A stretch of 64,000 bases of DNA from Motacilla alba alba (Eukaryota > Chordata > Aves > Passeriformes > Motacillidae): NCBI RefSeq assembly GCF_015832195.1, contig NC_052026.1:18199013-18263012 (forward strand). The letters are read 5' to 3'. Below the pieces are notes generated by a model. That model ran no database searches, was not told where the DNA came from, and saw nothing but the letters and a program-made list of their open reading frames with translations. A program made the position numbers and the translations under genes. Shown here piece after piece: positions 58,512-64,000 of the stretch. Every line of letters begins with the position of its first letter. The stretch's first letter is position 1.

Positions 58512-61161
58512 GGGTTGTTTGCTTCTAAGGTCTCTGGTGTTTAAAGGGCTCGAGACAAAACTGCCGAGCAGAATATTCCAGTTTATCCCGTGGAATAGGA
58601 AGGAATGGCCTCAGACGTAATTACAAGTAAGTAGAGCAGCGAGGAGAGGGGAAAAAGCTCAGGAAATCTGATGTCTAAGAAAGTTTTTTTTCGCTGAGGT
58701 TTAATCAGTTTGCCCAGTTGTTTGTTTGTGGTGATTTTTGTGACCTGCCTCAGTAAAGCGTTGGATAATTCGACAGCAAAACGGGCGGGATTGGGGGGAT
58801 TTTGGCTGCTGGAATTTGGGGAAAGCAAAGCAGGGATCAGGGGTGAAATGTGAAGCGTGGTTTATGAGTTTACAAAGCTGGGTTCAAGGGATGGGATTTC
58901 AGCAGTGGTCTCGCTGCTCACTGATTTTGGAGTTTTATCCGCTGAACAAGCAACAGGAGAGAGATTTTTACAAAAGCAGGGAAATGATATCTCATTAATA
59001 TTCCTACCTAGCAGAAAAAGAAGGGAATAATAACATTTAGTGGTCCTAAAGCAGCGGGGAGATGATGATGAATGTTAGGCTGTACGTGAAAACTATACAA
59101 GGCTGTATAGGTTTCAAAAAAAATCCGTGCTATTTCTGTTCTTGGGCTTCACTCTTTAAAAATACATTACCACTGAAATGGAGTTTTAGAAGGGAATAAC
59201 AACACTGGCAAAATATTTCTTTGAAGGGCAGAACTCCTGATCTGAAAAACAAAATGGGTCGTAAATCACAGAACACATTAAGAGCCACAAGATATGTGGA
59301 AATCTAACGTTATAAAATATTCTTCTCGGGATGAAATAGCATTTAAAACCAGTGTTTTATGGAGATACAAACACCGGTAAAGGGATTATGCTCCCGTCAA
59401 GATTGTAGATATCAGTTCCATTCTAAAATCACAGTACAGCACTTTAAAAAATCATTAATAGTGATTAAATATTTGTATATATGACATCAGACATTCGTGA
59501 AAAGGAGAAGCTTTTCATTCCATATTTATATTTTATTATTAACTTACTTTTAGCTGTCTGCAATTTGTGAAACATTGCTATATTTAATGGCATCGTTCTT
59601 GCAGCAAAAGATATGAATCTTACTTTTTTATTTTGTTTTACCAAAAAAAACCCCAAACCCTAGAAAAAATAATGTTACTTATAATTTCCTGTAGCTAAAT
59701 TGATTGTTAAATAACATCCAAGCTGAACACAAAGAAAAATATATTTAATTATTTGTTGAAATGCATAAAATTTTCTAGTTTTTTAATGAGTAGAGCTTAT
59801 TATCCTTCCTCTTTTTATACACAATCCGTAAATGTTGTACCAATAAGAGCAGCTTTATGGGTACAAGAGGAGGACAAGAGAAGATGTTTTTAAAGGAATA
59901 TTGTTAAATTCAAGGTGAAATCTTGTTATCTCTCATGGGATTTTTGCTCCTAAAATCATTACCTACAGTAAATTGTTCCTCTGATTTGAAACATTCATCC
60001 CACAAGGAGGATTAATTATTCCATTAGGATACAATTCTCTCCTTATTTTTCTATCTCCCTGGAAAAAATCAGCTTCCCTGCCTTTCAGTTTTTACACGAG
60101 TGTACAAATAAAACACAGAGATTATTTCTGAGGATTGTCCATGTGCAAACTGCCATCATTTTTTAAGGAGTTTCCCAGAGAGGAGCCTGATCCAAGCCGT
60201 GTTGGAGTTAATGAGTCATTTCTATCTGCTGTAAAGGGATTTGGAGCTCAGCACTGGACTCCTTACAAGCTGGAGGCTGAACTTTCATAAGAACATGAAT
60301 TTTATCATCTCGCAAAATCAGGACTCATGGAATAATTTAGCCTGTAGTTGGAGAGCACAGTTTGGTCTGATAATGATATTTTCCTCCATGTACTTTGGAT
60401 TTATCAGTGGTTTGTGGCTAACACAGCCCGTGTCAGCTGATTTCTCACCCCCACGTTAATAACACTGTGCTTTGGCATTGTGTTTGTGTAGAAAAACAAC
60501 ACATTTTGAACCTCTGATTTCGTTATTTTTTTAAAAAAAATAGACAAAGATTTTATTTACAAAAGATCCCATTCCACAATTTGATAATTATCAGAATAGC
60601 CTGAAACCTCACCAGCTCTATTAGAAAATGGAGAAGTCTGAGGGTTTACAGGAGTGCTGGAGCCAGTGAAGGTTCAAATGCTTTTTGCCTCCTTTTCTCT
60701 CTTTTATTCCTTGCCGTGGGCTTCCCACAAAGCCTCCATTGGGAGCAGGGTCTGGAAAGGGTCAGCTCAGTCTAAGCAGGGTCTGGAAACAAGGCCCATG
60801 TTGTCACACCACGTTTGCTCAACGCTTCCAACCCAACCTGGCTCTCCATGTCCTGCCATAATGCAAATGAGGCTGTTCCTGCTGGGAACGTGGCATTCCC
60901 GGGAACATTCCCTCCTGGGAGCCAGGGCTGCAGGTCCTCCTGATTTAAGAGCTCTTGCTGATGCTGCTGTTCTGACTTTACAGGCATTCACAGCCTCCCT
61001 TCTCAGCCTTTCCCTTTTTTCTGTGTGGAAAGAGGTGAAGTAGGGAGGCTCCCAGCTAGATGAGTTTGTAGGAATAAATTGGAGAGTGGGCTTGTAAAAA
61101 GAACCTCCTTCAGGTCACTTTTCAGACAGGAAGCTTCAAAAATGCAAGTCTTCTTTAAATG
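58512..61161. other. AT-rich single-copy block
   Basis: This is high-information, non-repetitive sequence with few frames; the longest are 129 codons (60654-61043) and 81 codons. A perfect 7-bp stem, 4-base loop hairpin is at 59093-59110 (CTATACA...TGTATAG). An octamer in reverse (ATGCAAAT) is at 60861-60868. A 15-base near-direct repeat (AGCAGGGTCTGGAAA) occurs at 60744 and 60775. No gene or repeat family recognised. Confidence 0.6.
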
Positions 61162-61317
61162 CCCCCCCCAAAAAAACAACCCAACAACAACAACAACAAC
61201 AAAAAAAAACAAACAAAAAAAAAAACCCAAAACAAAACAAAAACCAAAAAGAAAAACCCCCAAAAAAGCGCAAAGCAAACCAAAGCAAACCAAAGCAAAC
61301 CAATCGAAAAACCCCCA
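61162..61317. repeat. A/C-rich tract with 10-bp tandem units
   Basis: It starts with eight C, then (AAC)n, A runs with C, and three head-to-tail units of CAAAGCAAAC (10 bp, from 61271 to about 61302). G is almost absent outside the tandem units. The minus strand gives false Phe/Val/Gly-rich frames (61003-61684). Confidence 0.9.
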
Positions 61318-64000
61318 CAGAATCAGTGGGTGCAGTTATTTGCAGATAATGCCATTTAAGAGGCCAGAAATCTTCTGGGATTTTCCAGTCTGGACAGATG
61401 AGGGTACACAGGGGTCTCATCCCCTTGTGCCAGGGGAGCTGGCACTGCAGGACTCCTCTCCCTGACCCATCGCCCAAAACTTTCCAAGTTATTGAAGCCC
61501 CACAAAAAAATTTAAGCATCAAGCTTGCCTGGGAGGAGTGAAAAACTGGATTATGCTTAATTTCTGTTCTTTCTGTGTGGGAGAAATTCACAGAGCCCAG
61601 TGCAAAGAGTGCAAAAGAACCCAGAAGTGCCAGGGGCAAAATGGGATGGATGATTCCCAATACCACTGACAGCCCGATCTGCACCCACCCCTGGACAGAA
61701 ATCTTGGCTGCCTCAGGGATGCAGTTTGCAACCTCACTGGTCCAACACTTGTAAATAAAGGCCTTTTTATCTCTGGGGTTTCATGTTCAGAAGAAAGTTA
61801 TCTGTGGCCATAAAGACCACATCTGTCACTCTGCTGAGGGCAGAGCAGCCAAGGGTTCAGCATGGCATGGAAATGCTTCCAGCAGGCTTGGAGCCACAGC
61901 TATGTCCTTTTTCTTCCCCTTTTCCATGCACTTGATCCTGACCCAGGCAGCTGCTGCTCTTTCTGGAGGGTGGCAGCTCAGAAAATGCCAAATATCTGAA
62001 TTTTTTTGTGCTTAAAAAAACTTGTCCTCGCATGAGCAGAAAGATTTTTGTTCCAATATCTGCCCAAACCCTTAAACTCTTAGAAGCTGCCCTCAGCACT
62101 GGTGTTGTTGTCACGGCTCCAGCACCCCTGGAGAGGATGGAGCTCCTTGTCCTGAGGTCTGCCTCAGCACAGCTCTGTCTGCAGCAGGGGCAGGACAGGG
62201 ATGGGGATGGAGCCGAGAAATGAGCTCGTAACGGGTTGGGGAGCAGCTGTAAAACCCAATCTGCCAAACTCAGCAGAGAGGCAGCTGCCCTTCCCTACTC
62301 CCAGTGAAGTCTCTTCCTCCTGACAGTTTGCTGAAAGGGTTTCCATTGTGTGGTACTTAGCACATCTGGGGATTTATTGCAAGCTGATGCTTTCTGTTTT
62401 CTGTCCCAGCGACACCGGCAGAAGATGCGGAAGAACAATCCGTGCCAGATCTCTGCTCCACGCTGCATCCAAATGTGGTAAAACCCTGGAAAGCTCTGAC
62501 GTAGGAGAGCCCTGCTTGTCCTGGTCTGATCCTGAATGACACTGACACCCACTGACTTCTCCCTGGAACACATGCTGCTCAGGAAAAATACCAGGATTGC
62601 ATAAAAGATAGGGGAAAAAAAAGGTTTATTTCCAAAACACAGCCTTTAAATACAGGGCACTGGCACGGGTGGTAGGGATGGAATACAACTGTGACCAAAT
62701 TCCCCGTGCCCTGACTTTATTACCCTACTGGATATGGAGAAAGGGAAAGAATAGAGCCTTCCCAGGCAGGAATAAAGCTCAAATCTCAGCTTCTCAGGCT
62801 CCATAAAGGAGCAAGGAGGCATGGTGCACAGCAGAGAGAACTTCCCTGGTAATATCCAGATGTCCCTGCCCTTTCCACCCAGCAGTTGTCCTGGAAGATG
62901 GCTGATGGCTGGGTTGTGTTATAGCAGAAATAGGGATTTTCCAGCTGGACAACTGGCTGTGGCCATAGGGCATCTGCATCCCGATGCCTTTCCCTGCCCT
63001 TTACCTCAGCTGGCCCTTTGCAATAGTGAAATCGTGTTCCCAATGGCAGGAACACAAAATAACTCATGGTGTGCCTCAAACTGTGAGCAAAGTGTATCCG
63101 ATCCTGCCCAAACACGGACTGCTCGCTTCAGAGGGGGCAATATTTACACAGTAATCAGCATCTAACTCCCTTTCCCAGCCCAAGTATTCCCTTGAGTGCT
63201 CAGCTACAATTTCTGCTCATCCAGAAAATCTGCTGGGAGAGCATGGGGATGTGAGCAGAGCTCCCAGGGAATGCCCAGGGATCATCCCAAGAGTTACAAG
63301 CCCTCACACCCCAGGATCAAGGGTTTTCTCCTGGCTCGTTTCATTTATAACCACCCAGCTTGGGCAGGGCTACTGAAAATTCAGATTTCTGTGCTTTCCA
63401 CACTTTCTAAATTAAAGTTTTCTCCCATGTAAGTGAGCAAAGAAACACCCTTCTTGCCTCGAGGATGGGGAAATAGGAGCAAAGAACCAAACTGCAGCCT
63501 CAAAGTGCAATTTAGGACTCCCAGGAGACACAAGATCTCCTTCTTGCCAGCCATCCCTTTGCTGACTTCAACAGCTCAGAATGACCAGCTGGGCAGAATG
63601 AAATTCCTTCCATTCTCAGATACTGCGATAAATATTTAATAAATAATCAAATTAAACCCGAATGTTGCTTGTATTTATTTTTTTTCCCCCTTAGGTCAAC
63701 ATCTGTAGCTTCTCGTGCTGTTATTTGTGAAACAGCTTTATTAACCTATTACGAAAGCAGGCATTTGTTATGCAGCAAATTGAAGTTTCACAGTCAATGG
63801 ATGCTTTGTGGCCTGGGAAAAAGTAAACATCAACTGGAAAAGTCACTTGTGCCTATTCTTGTTTTTGCCCAATAAGAATTAATATCAGATGTGTAAATGG
63901 TGGAATTCCTTGAAGGAAATGCATCTCCTTTGTTAAGGGACTGCTAGCTGGAAGCTCCAGAGCCTCAGATGATGTAATAGCCAGACGTCTGCAGACTTTT
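61318..64000. other. Single-copy block, right edge
   Basis: No gene or repeat family recognised; frames reach about 136 codons (61857-62267, minus). A strong pyrimidine tract ending CCCCCTTAG (AG at 63693-63694) is followed by an open stretch to 63875. It is the only exon-like signal here and is discussed under findings. Confidence 0.6.

Noticed and set aside
59648..59664. CCCCAAACCCTAG, reminiscent of telomere-like repeats
   Set aside because: Only one partial unit is present, without tandem repetition.
61003..61684. Minus-strand frames of 96 and 182 codons with hydrophobic segments
   Set aside because: The hydrophobic part is the reverse of the A/C tract at 61162-61317; the remainder has no recognisable domain.
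1..64000. Search for CRISPR arrays, insertion sequences, operons, phage or endogenous retrovirus
   Set aside because: No regularly spaced repeats with unique spacers, no transposase or viral protein-like frames, and no paired long terminal repeats were seen.

Overview
This window looks like vertebrate, almost certainly avian, non-coding DNA: either intergenic gene-desert sequence or the inside of one or more very large introns. The main evidence is several short, 5'-truncated CR1 LINE copies with the typical 3' ends. These read 'lose the middle, keep the tail' and finish in ATTCTATGA-like or ATTCCATGATTCCATG-like octamers. Other supporting signs are low CpG away from a few pockets, many A/T homopolymers, and very faded MIR-like SINE relics. 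The ATTCCATG form of the CR1 tail would suit a passerine, but that is inference. Nothing suggests a bacterial, plasmid or phage source: there are no long open frames, operons, ribosome binding sites or tRNAs.

Layout. 1-9.8 kb is mostly single-copy AT-rich sequence with a CpG-dense pocket at the far left and two large T tracts. 9.8-16.1 kb holds four CR1 fragments (9812, 10480, 14605, 15835) and a T/G-rich tract. 16.1-33.3 kb is single-copy sequence broken by homopolymers, an (AC)n-A(n) tract, a CpG pocket with a hairpin near 24.9 kb, a nearly G-free A/C tract at 26.9 kb, and a cluster of octamer (ATTTGCAT) sites near 20.4 kb. A CpG-enriched element lies at 33.36-33.64 kb. 34-42 kb holds an (AAAC)n tract, two MIR-like relics (35.1 and 41.8 kb), a 20-bp tandem repeat and a well-preserved CR1 (40.6 kb). 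42-54 kb is almost featureless apart from one CR1 scrap at 50.9 kb. 54.2 kb carries another CR1. 54.5-58.5 kb is somewhat richer in GC and contains the best-looking single splice-site pair. 58.5-64 kb is AT-rich single-copy sequence with an A/C-rich tract at 61.2 kb.

Genes. I found no protein-coding gene, no RNA gene and no exon I can name. The longest stop-free stretches (about 215, 199, 187 and 182 codons) show no recognisable domain, and several come from homopolymer or A/C-rich tracts. There is therefore no gene network to describe. I did not find a new biological system here. The items most worth testing are possible regulatory elements (20.4, 33.4, 24.9 kb), the ancient repeat relics, and two candidate exons (56.3 and 63.7 kb). 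All positions and similarity statements were read by eye.
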